In this document: piece after piece, positions 1 to 5,924 of the stretch | Layout: every line of letters begins with the position of its first letter | How positions within the stretch are numbered: the first letter of the stretch is position 1 | Assembly: GCA_903891735.1 (NCBI GenBank) | Contig: CAITFQ010000062.1 | Location: 1 to 6,654 of the forward strand | Reading direction: 5' to 3' | Length of the DNA: 6,654 bases | Origin: Candidatus Uhrbacteria bacterium | GTDB taxonomy: Bacteria > Patescibacteriota > Patescibacteriia > UBA9934 | Program-made: the position numbers and the translations under genes | The notes under the pieces: model-generated | What the model was told of the DNA's origin: nothing | Databases searched by the model: none | Seen by the model: the letters and a program-made list of their open reading frames with translations, nothing else

Positions 1-308
1 AAACTACCAGACTCAATAACAATCTCTGGCGGACAATAAGCTTTATAATAACTGATCCCGGCCATCAAATGCAACGCGAACAACGCGCGATGCAATTCGT
101 CGAAATCGAAACTCGTTTTCACCGTCTCACCAAACACAATCGAAGAAATCGATCGCGCCTTCGCTGCCTTACCGATATTAAATTTAACTTTCTCGGTAAA
201 AGTAATCGCATCGTCCAACCCATAAACAAAACTCGCTTCACCGCTGTCCGCGTCAAAGTCATAACTCACGAACCGAAATTTCTTATACGGCGAGACAATC
301 TTTTTCAT
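1..308 (-). CDS. murL: MurL-like epimerase, N-terminal part (cut by left edge)
   Basis: Only the first 102 codons are in the window; the reading frame is open to the left edge. The protein starts MKKIVSPYKKFRFVSYDFDA, followed by a segment resembling a beta hairpin (SGEASFVYGLDD, 22-33) and then HLMAGISYYKAYCPPEI (80-96). From memory, the H-L-x-A-G-x-S-Y-x-K-A-x-x-P pattern is characteristic of MurL, the UDP-N-acetylmuramoyl-L-alanyl-L-glutamate epimerase. In Xanthomonas this enzyme acts with MurD2: MurD2 adds L-Glu to UDP-MurNAc-L-Ala and MurL inverts it to D-Glu, an alternative to glutamate racemase MurI. The start is the ATG one base after the TAA of the upstream mutase gene, so the two are almost certainly cotranscribed and possibly translationally coupled. 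No Shine-Dalgarno sequence is visible. The catalytic part lies outside the window, so activity cannot be judged. A related uncharacterised family remains possible. Confidence 0.65.
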   Translation of the reverse strand, partial: MKKIVSPYKKFRFVSYDFDADSGEASFVYGLDDAITFTEKVKFNIGKAAKARSISSIVFGETVKTSFDFDELHRALFALHLMAGISYYKAYCPPEIVIESGS

Positions 309-309
309 A

Positions 310-1644
310 TTACGCGCCAATCAAAGCTACCAACTCATCGCGTTTAGCTATCATCATCGCCTCCGTCATTGCCTCCACAATCAACCGCAGAATCGGTTCC
401 GTATTACTGGCCCGCACCAAAAACCACCACTCACGCCCGAATTCACACCTTATTCCGTCGAGCTTATTCACAACCGTCGCCGCACTCTCATATTTCTCTG
501 ATAATTTCTGCAACGCCGCCGCTTTATCATGCACTTCGATATTCACCTCCCCACTATTGCTCATCGCTCGCAGCGGTCGCACCAACTCGGCGAACTTCAC
601 ACCCAACTCCTTCCACAACGTCAAAACTTTCACCATCGCCAAATCTACACACTCCAAATTACCAGTCTCGGCAAACATAAAGTGACTCGACAATTCGCCG
701 CCAAGTGCCGCGCCAGTGTCGTGCATCGCCTTAATCACCGTCGTCCGGCCAACCGCCACTTCCACGCATTCACCACCAGCCGCCGCAATCGCCTCACGTG
801 TTGCCCAACTTTGGTTCGGCGCCACAATCACCTTAGCGCCCGGCTGACTTTTTAACATCGCTTGCGCCAACAAAGCCAAGGTCTGGTCACCGCGCAAACT
901 CACTCCCTCGTTATCCACAAAACCCACTCTATCTGCGTCACCATCCAGCGCAATCCCAAAATCTGCCTTCTCTTTAAGCACCGCCGCCTTCAAGTCGCTA
1001 AGCATTTCCTCCTTCGCCGGATTCGCCTCATGATTCGGAAACCGCGCATCAGGTTCCGCATACATCTCGATGACTTCTAGGCCGAGCCGTTCCGCTAATT
1101 TCCGTACCGTCACCGCCCCCATGCCATTACCGTAATCGATGACCACTTTAGTTCCCGCAAACTTCTTCGCGTCTACATTTTTCAAGCAAAAGTCTAAGTA
1201 ATTTTCTAAAACGCTACAATAAACGACCTGACCCCGTTCTTCACTCTCCGCATATTCCTCACTCATCAGCGGCAAAAAATCACTCCCCGGAATCGGCAAA
1301 CCATTATGCCAGGCCATCTTCAAGCCGTTATATTCCGCCGGATTATGCGACGCCGTGACCATCAACCCCGCCCCAACGTCAGCCTGGCTCGACACCGCAA
1401 AGTTGTATAACGACGTTGTGCACAGCCCAATATCAAGCACAGTTGCACCCATCGCCGTAATCCCCTCAATCGCCGCCTTCGCCAACTCTGGACTGGTACT
1501 CCGCATATCCTGGCCGACCACCACTTTCTTAGCTTTAGTCACACTAACCAAAGCTTTGCCCACTTGCTGCGCAATTTCTGGCGTAACCTCAGCCAATAAT
1601 CCGCGAATATCGTTCTTCTTAAAAATCTCAGCCTTAAATTCCAT
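310..1644 (-). CDS. manB: Phosphomannomutase/phosphoglucomutase (ManB type)
   Basis: Cytoplasmic alpha-D-phosphohexomutase, 444 residues, close to the usual family length, that should interconvert hexose 1- and 6-phosphates (mannose and/or glucose). All four active-site elements are visible: the phosphoserine loop TASHNP (97-102, catalytic Ser99), the Mg-binding loop DGDADR (234-239), the sugar-recognition loop GELSSH (316-321) and the phosphate-binding loop RASNTEP (411-417). The C-terminal pattern GEVNIEV (365-371) to EFGREWWFLVRASNTEP is more like ManB-type PMM/PGM than GlmM, so supply of nucleotide-sugar precursors for glycans is the likely role. The family's common GEMSGH loop reads GELSSH here. 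The ATG at 1644 gives the expected N-terminus with KNDIRGL at 10-16. A GAGG lies 17 bases upstream of it, too far for a normal ribosome binding site. The gene is first in a minus-strand unit that continues into the MurL-like gene. Substrate preference cannot be read from sequence. Confidence 0.93.
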   Translation of the reverse strand: MEFKAEIFKKNDIRGLLAEVTPEIAQQVGKALVSVTKAKKVVVGQDMRSTSPELAKAAIEGITAMGATVLDIGLCTTSLYNFAVSSQADVGAGLMVTASHNPAEYNGLKMAWHNGLPIPGSDFLPLMSEEYAESEERGQVVYCSVLENYLDFCLKNVDAKKFAGTKVVIDYGNGMGAVTVRKLAERLGLEVIEMYAEPDARFPNHEANPAKEEMLSDLKAAVLKEKADFGIALDGDADRVGFVDNEGVSLRGDQTLALLAQAMLKSQPGAKVIVAPNQSWATREAIAAAGGECVEVAVGRTTVIKAMHDTGAALGGELSSHFMFAETGNLECVDLAMVKVLTLWKELGVKFAELVRPLRAMSNSGEVNIEVHDKAAALQKLSEKYESAATVVNKLDGIRCEFGREWWFLVRASNTEPILRLIVEAMTEAMMIAKRDELVALIGA

Positions 1645-1650
1645 AATTCT

Positions 1651-1679
1651 TTGACATTAAGCCTCAAAAAACGTACTCT
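1651..1679 (+). promoter_or_regulatory. Candidate plus-strand promoter for lemA-htpX
   Basis: A perfect -35 consensus, TTGACA (1651-1656), is followed after 17 bases by TACTCT (1674-1679), a poor -10 (3 of 6). This would start transcription near 1686 and give a leader of about 30 bases before the lemA ATG. The ACTCT part of the -10 recurs in the stronger TATACTCT before the last gene (5909-5916), which supports a local -10 variant. It is otherwise tentative. Confidence 0.33.
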
Positions 1680-1680
1680 C

Positions 1681-1709
1681 ATCTTAGCACTTATCCATAT
1701 TTTCATAAA
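1681..1709 (-). promoter_or_regulatory. Candidate minus-strand promoter for manB-murL
   Basis: On the minus strand, TTTATG (1709-1704) and TAAGAT (1686-1681) lie 17 bases apart, about 36 bases before the manB ATG. The -10 matches 4 of 6 consensus positions, and the -35 only 3. A promoter must lie in this divergent spacer or within lemA, but these exact boxes are weak. Confidence 0.22.
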
Positions 1710-1715
1710 GAATCT

Positions 1716-2267
1716 ATGCCCGTACTCGGAATCATCTTCATCGTCGTAGCTATCCTCGGCCTCTGGCTCATCGCCGCGTTCAACGGCCTTATTCGCGGCA
1801 AGAATCGCACCGAAGAAGCCTGGAGCGACATCGAAGTCCAGCTCAAGCGCCGCTACGACCTTATCCCCAACCTTGTCAACACCGTTAAAGGCTACGCTGC
1901 CCATGAAGAAGGCGTCTTCGTCAAAGTAACGGAAGCTCGCACAGCAGCTATGGCTGCTGGCAACATGAAGGAACACGTCGCTGCCGAAAACATGCTGTCC
2001 CAATCACTCAAATCCCTCTTCGCCGTGGCCGAAAACTACCCAGCTCTCCAAGCCGCCGACAACTTCTTGCACTTACAAAAAGAATTGGTCGACGCCGAAG
2101 ACAAAATTTCTGCTGCTCGTCGTTTCTTCAACGGCCAAGCTCGCGACTTCAACATCAAGCTCCAAGTCTTCCCCACCAACTTGGTTGGCCATTCTCTTGG
2201 CTTCGACAAGTTCCCTTTCTTTGACGCTCCAGCCGAAGCTGACCAGCCAGTCGAAGTGAAATTCTAA
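1716..2267 (+). CDS. lemA: LemA family membrane-anchored helical protein
   Basis: A 183-residue LemA protein, the typical length. It has one N-terminal membrane segment (about 3-22, IIFIVVAILGLWLIAAF core) and no cleavable signal, then a long antiparallel helical domain. The family hallmarks are present: RRYDLIPNLV (45-54), AENYPALQA (105-113) and AEDKISAARRFFN (127-139), followed by the usual FN...FPTNLVG stretch (145-158). The molecular function of LemA is not settled; it is repeatedly found beside HtpX-type proteases and TPM-domain proteins, and a role in envelope stress or as a protease partner is inferred from that association. htpX follows after 16 bases, so one transcript is likely. 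There is no Shine-Dalgarno sequence: the bases before the ATG are AAAGAATCT. The start is fixed by the position of the membrane segment. Confidence 0.95.
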   Translation: MPVLGIIFIVVAILGLWLIAAFNGLIRGKNRTEEAWSDIEVQLKRRYDLIPNLVNTVKGYAAHEEGVFVKVTEARTAAMAAGNMKEHVAAENMLSQSLKSLFAVAENYPALQAADNFLHLQKELVDAEDKISAARRFFNGQARDFNIKLQVFPTNLVGHSLGFDKFPFFDAPAEADQPVEVKF

Positions 2268-2283
2268 CCTCGCACTTAACTCT

Positions 2284-3165
2284 GTGTACTCAGAAATAGC
2301 GGCCAACAAACGCCAAACCTGGCTACTCATCATTCTAGTCAGCGCCTTACTCATTGGCCTGGTTAGTCTTATCGGTCGTATCGAAGGCTTGGACATCTTG
2401 ACCGCCATTCTCATTGGCACCGCTTTCGCTAGCAGCTTCTCCCTTTTCAGCTACTTTTTCTCCGCCGACATTGCTCTCAGCTCCAGCGGCGCCAAGCAAA
2501 TCAGCAAACAACAAGCGCCCGATCTCTACAACTTAGTCGAGAACCTCACCATCGCCGACGGCCTGCCCATGCCAACTATCTACGTCATCGATGACCCTAG
2601 CCCCAACGCCTTCGCCACCGGCCGCGATCCCCAGCACGCCAGCATTACTTTCACCACTGGCATCCTCGCCCTCCTCGACAAAAACGAACTCCAAGGCGTC
2701 GCTGCTCACGAACTCTCCCACGTCAAAAACTACGACATCCGCGTCATGACCATCGTCGTCGTCCTGATCGGCGCCATCATGCTCATCGCCAATCTCTTTC
2801 TCCGTACCAATCTCTTCTTTGGTCGACGTCGTGACAACAAAGACAACGGCGGCAGCGTCCTGCTCATCATCGGCCTCGTCCTGGCCATCTTATCCCCCAT
2901 CTTCGCCCAACTAATCAAACTCGCCATCAGTCGTCAACGCGAATATCTCGCCGACGCCAGTGGCGCCCTCCTCACCCGCTATCCCCAAGGCCTCGCCTCT
3001 GCTCTCCAAAAAATCTCACAAGTCAACGTCCCCCTCCGCAACGCCAACCACGCCACCGCTCACCTCTTCATCACTAACCCCTTCGGCAACATCGCCGGCC
3101 TCTTCAGCACTCATCCCCCAATTGCGGACCGTATAGCTCGGTTGAATAAAATGATGAACTCGTAA
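2284..3165 (+). CDS. htpX: HtpX-like M48 membrane zinc metalloprotease
   Basis: A 293-residue integral membrane protease expected to degrade misfolded membrane proteins from the cytoplasmic face. The HEXXH zinc site is HELSH (142-146), with Glu143 catalytic and His142 and His146 as ligands. The third ligand is most likely Glu220 in SRQREYLADASGA (216-228). PNAFATG (107-113) and FSTHPP (274-279) are further family motifs. Four membrane segments are visible at about 12-32, 38-60, 152-172 and 191-213, the usual HtpX arrangement. The start is GTG, chosen because it yields MYSEIAANKRQTW, the normal N-terminus of this family, and no ATG lies nearby. It begins 16 bases after the lemA stop with no Shine-Dalgarno sequence. 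The 3' side holds a palindromic element and no evident intrinsic terminator, so read-through towards clpC is possible. Confidence 0.95.
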   Translation: MYSEIAANKRQTWLLIILVSALLIGLVSLIGRIEGLDILTAILIGTAFASSFSLFSYFFSADIALSSSGAKQISKQQAPDLYNLVENLTIADGLPMPTIYVIDDPSPNAFATGRDPQHASITFTTGILALLDKNELQGVAAHELSHVKNYDIRVMTIVVVLIGAIMLIANLFLRTNLFFGRRRDNKDNGGSVLLIIGLVLAILSPIFAQLIKLAISRQREYLADASGALLTRYPQGLASALQKISQVNVPLRNANHATAHLFITNPFGNIAGLFSTHPPIADRIARLNKMMNS

Positions 3166-3199
3166 ATTGAGTCATTAATGAGCCAGAAGTCTTATAGCA

Positions 3200-3367
3200 G
3201 GTCGTAGGAGCAGCAGCTGTCGGGTAGTCCTCTGACGACGCCAGCCGTCGGCCCTGTAATGGCGCCCGAGTCAGACCTGGCCAGCTGAGCTGGCCGAGGT
3301 GAGACGGCCATTACGGTTGACGATGGCGCCGCGAGGAGGAGGACTACCCGACAGCTGCGAAGCGACC
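3200..3367. repeat. Large nested imperfect palindrome (REPIN or MITE-like element)
   Basis: Perfect 20-base arms lie at 3213-3232 (GCAGCTGTCGGGTAGTCCTC) and 3339-3358 (its reverse complement). Outside them GGTCG (3200-3204) pairs with CGACC (3363-3367). Inside, CGCCA/TGGCG (3239-3243, 3324-3328), CGTC/GACG (3246-3249, 3319-3322), GTAATGGC/GCCATTAC (3256-3263, 3307-3314), GTC/GAC (3270-3272, 3303-3305), ACCT/AGGT (3275-3278, 3297-3300) and GGCCAGCT/AGCTGGCC (3279-3286, 3288-3295) nest around one centre near 3285. The arms contain GTAG (3224-3227) and CTAC (3344-3347), reminiscent of the conserved tetranucleotide of REP sequences, so two REPs in inverted orientation (a REPIN) is the best reading. 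It is GC-rich and lacks the surrounding strand skew. Neither side has a T-run, so it is not a standard intrinsic terminator. Alternatives are a structured RNA or a degraded IS end pair. No protein gene is credible in it. Confidence 0.75.
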
Positions 3368-3383
3368 AACGAATTTCGAACAA

Positions 3384-3407
3384 GGTAAAAAGTAAAGACC
3401 TGACCCC
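3384..3407 (-). repeat. GGGGTCAGGTCTTTAC end motif next to clpC start
   Basis: Read on the minus strand, this begins GGGGTCAGGTCTTTAC and continues into an A/T-rich tail. From memory, GGGGTCAGGTCTT-like sequences are common at the borders of IS200-like REP-associated (RAYT) transposase loci in many bacteria. If so, it marks one border of the element whose palindromic body is 3200-3367. The motif ends two bases before the clpC ATG. It could instead be an ordinary clpC leader. Confidence 0.45.
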
Positions 3408-3409
3408 AT

Positions 3410-5908
3410 ATGACAGAGGTAACCGACAAATTCACCAACCACTTAAAAACCGTGCTAACCCGCGCGTTATGCTTGGTGGTGGAACAAGGCGGTGAAATTA
3501 TCAACCCGCAGCATTTACTGTGGGCCATTGGTACAGAAGCTGGCTCAATTGGCGGTGAGCTCTTAAAAAAAGCTGGCTTGAACGACGACTCCCTCAGTCT
3601 CTTTGCCAAAGTCGCCATCAAAACGCCAGTCAAAACTAACAGCAAAAAATCTACTAACAAATCGCCAGGGACTCCCGTCCTGTCCGACAGCGCCAAAAAT
3701 GCCATCGAGAAAGCCGTGCTGACTGCCACCATGTTTGCTCATCGCTACGTCGGCACCGAGCATTTACTTTCAGGTCTCTTGCAACTCGAGTTGGTCGAGC
3801 TCCGTCATTTTTTGCATGACCACGGCATTACCGAAAAATCCCTCGCCGCTTCTTTAAACAACGTTTTCCGCACCACCGCCACATTCCCAGAAAACAAACC
3901 AGGCCACGAGCACCACGACCATCCTCATCTGCCCGACGACCTCGACCAAGACACCGAATCACCAACCTCGGCCCTCGAATACTTCGGCGTCGAGCTAACA
4001 ACCCAAGCCATGGTCGACACTTTCGATCCACTAGTTGGTCGCGAGCAGGAACTAACTCGTTTAGCCAGCATCCTACTCCGCAAAAACAAGAACAATCCGT
4101 TACTCTTGGGCGAAGCCGGCGTTGGTAAAACCGCCATTGTTGAAGGCTTGGCTAAACTCATCGTCACCGGCAAGGCTCCCGGCGCTCTGGCCGACAAACG
4201 CATCTTCCGCCTTGATCTCACCAACCTCGTGGCTGGCAGCACCTACCGCGGCGATTTCGAAAGTCGCGTCCAAGAAATTTTGGAAGAACTCGCCGAGCAG
4301 CCCAACATCATTCTCTTCATCGACGAAATCCACAACCTGGTCGGCGCCGGCGCTGGCGGCGGTACCGGCGACGCAGCCAACATGCTCAAGCCAGCTCTTG
4401 CCCGTGGCCAAATTCGCTGTATCGGCGCCACCACTTGGGCGGAATTTAAGAAACACATCGAGCACGATGCTGCCTTGGAACGTCGTTTCCAACTCATCAA
4501 CGTCGCTGAGCCAACTCTCAACCAAACTCGCCAAATCATCAACGGTCTGCAACCCAAATACGAACAGTTCCATCACGTTAAGTTCACACGCGAAGCCATC
4601 GACACCACTCTTAAACTCGCCGCTCGCTATCTCCCGGGCAAACAATTCCCGGACAAAGCCGTAGACATTTTAGACGAAGCCGGCGCCACCGCTATGCTCG
4701 GCAACGCAGCTGCTCGTGGCACTTTAGAACGTCGCCGCTTAGCCGACGCCCTAACTTTAGCGCGTCTCAATAAAGCCAACGCCGTGCTCAGCGAACAATT
4801 CCTGGCCGCCTCAGATTTCAAAAAAAGCGAAGACTTACTGCTCATAAAACAAGATAAACTTGGCCCCGTCACTAACAAACCAAGCCTTAAAATAATCGAC
4901 GAAGCTGACATTACTCAAGCCGTTTCTAACCTCACTGGCATCGATCTCAATATTCTTTCCACCGACCAGACAACTACCTTAAAAACTTTGCCGAGTCTGC
5001 TCGCAGGCCAAGTCATCGGCCAAGATAGCGCCATCAAACTAGTTAGCCTTGCCCTCAAACGCGCCAAACTCGGCCTGGCTAAACCTAATCGCCCACTGGC
5101 CTCATTCCTCTTTGTCGGTCCCTCTGGCGTCGGCAAAACCGAACTCGCCAAAGCCGTGGCGACTCACTTCTTCGCCGACCAGTCTGCCTTCATCCGCCTC
5201 GACATGAGCGAATTCGCCGAAAGCTACGCCGTTAGCAAACTGCTTGGCTCGCCCGCCGGTTACGTTGGCTTCCGCGAAGGCGCCAAACTCGCCGACGCCG
5301 TCCGCGCCAAGCCCTACTCCGTGGTCCTGTTCGACGAGCTGGAAAAAGCCCACCGCGACGTCCACAATCTCCTCCTCCAACTACTCGACGAAGGCACCTT
5401 AACCGACGCCACCGGTCGCGTCATCAGCTTCCGCAACACCGTCGTCATCATGACCACCAACGCCGGCCGCGAACGTTTCTCCCAAGCTGGTCTCGGCTTC
5501 AACGACGCTGACTCTGCCGTCGACCAAAAACTAGCCACCGATATCCGTAGCCTCCTCGAAGAAAGTTTCCGTCCCGAATTACTCAACCGCGTTGACCACA
5601 CTTGTCTCTTCCGTCCGTTAGAAATAGCCGACCTCGAAGCCATCAGCGCCAAGAGCTTAAAAGATCTGTCTAATCGCTTAGCTGAACTAGGCACCAGCCT
5701 CTCGATCAACAAATCCGTCGCCTCGTTCCTCGCCTCACGCGTCAAACCAGAACTCGGTGCCCGCGACATTCACCGCCTAGTCGCCGAATTACTCGAATAT
5801 CCCCTCACCGATCTCATCTTAAACTCGTCTAAATCAAAAACCAAACGAATTTCAGTTAACCTAAACAAGACCGGCTTTCCAAGTCTAAAACTGACCGCCA
5901 AAACGTGA
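3410..5908 (+). CDS. clpC: ClpC-type AAA+ unfoldase (Clp/Hsp100)
   Basis: An 832-residue double-ring ATPase that should unfold substrates and feed them to ClpP in the cytoplasm. An N-terminal Clp_N double repeat covers about 1-153. A linker with the His-rich run HEHHDHPH (166-173) leads to ATPase 1: Walker A GEAGVGKT (234-241), Walker B ILFIDE (301-306) and arginine pair R358/R359. A short ClpC-like middle segment spans about 433-480, clearly shorter than the ClpB M-domain. ATPase 2 has Walker A GPSGVGKT (570-577), Walker B VVLFDE (638-643) and sensor-2 GAR (783-785). The tripeptide LGF (695-697) lies where the ClpP-docking loop of ClpC/ClpA sits, which argues for ClpC over the disaggregase ClpB. 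The usual WTGIP before ATPase 2 reads LTGID (508-512). The ATG at 3410 gives a family-like N-terminus (MTEVTDKFTNHLK), has no Shine-Dalgarno sequence, and directly abuts the repeat element. No CtsR-like operator is seen. Confidence 0.95.
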   Translation: MTEVTDKFTNHLKTVLTRALCLVVEQGGEIINPQHLLWAIGTEAGSIGGELLKKAGLNDDSLSLFAKVAIKTPVKTNSKKSTNKSPGTPVLSDSAKNAIEKAVLTATMFAHRYVGTEHLLSGLLQLELVELRHFLHDHGITEKSLAASLNNVFRTTATFPENKPGHEHHDHPHLPDDLDQDTESPTSALEYFGVELTTQAMVDTFDPLVGREQELTRLASILLRKNKNNPLLLGEAGVGKTAIVEGLAKLIVTGKAPGALADKRIFRLDLTNLVAGSTYRGDFESRVQEILEELAEQPNIILFIDEIHNLVGAGAGGGTGDAANMLKPALARGQIRCIGATTWAEFKKHIEHDAALERRFQLINVAEPTLNQTRQIINGLQPKYEQFHHVKFTREAIDTTLKLAARYLPGKQFPDKAVDILDEAGATAMLGNAAARGTLERRRLADALTLARLNKANAVLSEQFLAASDFKKSEDLLLIKQDKLGPVTNKPSLKIIDEADITQAVSNLTGIDLNILSTDQTTTLKTLPSLLAGQVIGQDSAIKLVSLALKRAKLGLAKPNRPLASFLFVGPSGVGKTELAKAVATHFFADQSAFIRLDMSEFAESYAVSKLLGSPAGYVGFREGAKLADAVRAKPYSVVLFDELEKAHRDVHNLLLQLLDEGTLTDATGRVISFRNTVVIMTTNAGRERFSQAGLGFNDADSAVDQKLATDIRSLLEESFRPELLNRVDHTCLFRPLEIADLEAISAKSLKDLSNRLAELGTSLSINKSVASFLASRVKPELGARDIHRLVAELLEYPLTDLILNSSKSKTKRISVNLNKTGFPSLKLTAKT

Positions 5909-5914
5909 TATACT
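5906..5914 (+). promoter_or_regulatory. Extended -10 promoter overlapping the clpC stop codon
   Basis: TGATATACT contains TG, one base, then TATACT (5909-5914), a 5 of 6 match to the -10 consensus. The TG is part of the clpC TGA stop. No good -35 lies 16-18 bases upstream (TAAAAC at 5886-5891 is poor), as expected for an extended -10 promoter. Transcription would begin near 5919-5922, only a few bases before the next gene's ATG at 5925 or at the in-frame GTG at 5919. The message would therefore be leaderless or nearly so. Confidence 0.5.
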
Positions 5915-5924
5915 CTAAGTGTCT

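Noticed and set aside
1225..1235. GACCTGACCCC inside the phosphohexomutase gene repeats the 11 bases at 3397-3407 beside clpC.
   Set aside because: It sits in a well-conserved reading frame (residues ERGQV), has no flanking palindrome and no extension of the match, so chance is the simplest explanation.
1684..1710. TTAGCACTT at 1684-1692 resembles the left half of a CIRCE (HrcA) operator (TTAGCACTC) upstream of lemA.
   Set aside because: Nine bases further on, where GAGTGCTAA is needed, the sequence is TTCATAAAG, so there is no inverted half-site.
1539..2003. A 154-codon minus-strand frame, starting inside lemA and running into the manB 5' region.
   Set aside because: It overlaps two well-supported genes (lemA and manB) in other frames, and its composition is that of a shadow frame.
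3172..3181. TCATTAATGA, a perfect 10-base palindrome just after the htpX stop.
   Set aside because: It is too short and AT-rich to stand out, with no second copy or fitting regulator site in the window.
3200..3367. The palindrome as an intrinsic terminator for htpX.
   Set aside because: No T-run follows the hairpin on either strand, and the stem is much longer than a usual terminator. Factor-dependent or partial termination cannot be excluded.
3192..3383. A 63-codon open frame on the minus strand across the palindrome.
   Set aside because: It resembles no known protein, follows the inverted-repeat sequence, and has no start signal. It is a by-product of the GC-rich repeat.
4100..4664. Long open frames (about 180 codons) on both strands inside clpC.
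   Set aside because: The clpC frame has intact Hsp100 motifs throughout this stretch. The others are shadows produced by its C-rich codon use.
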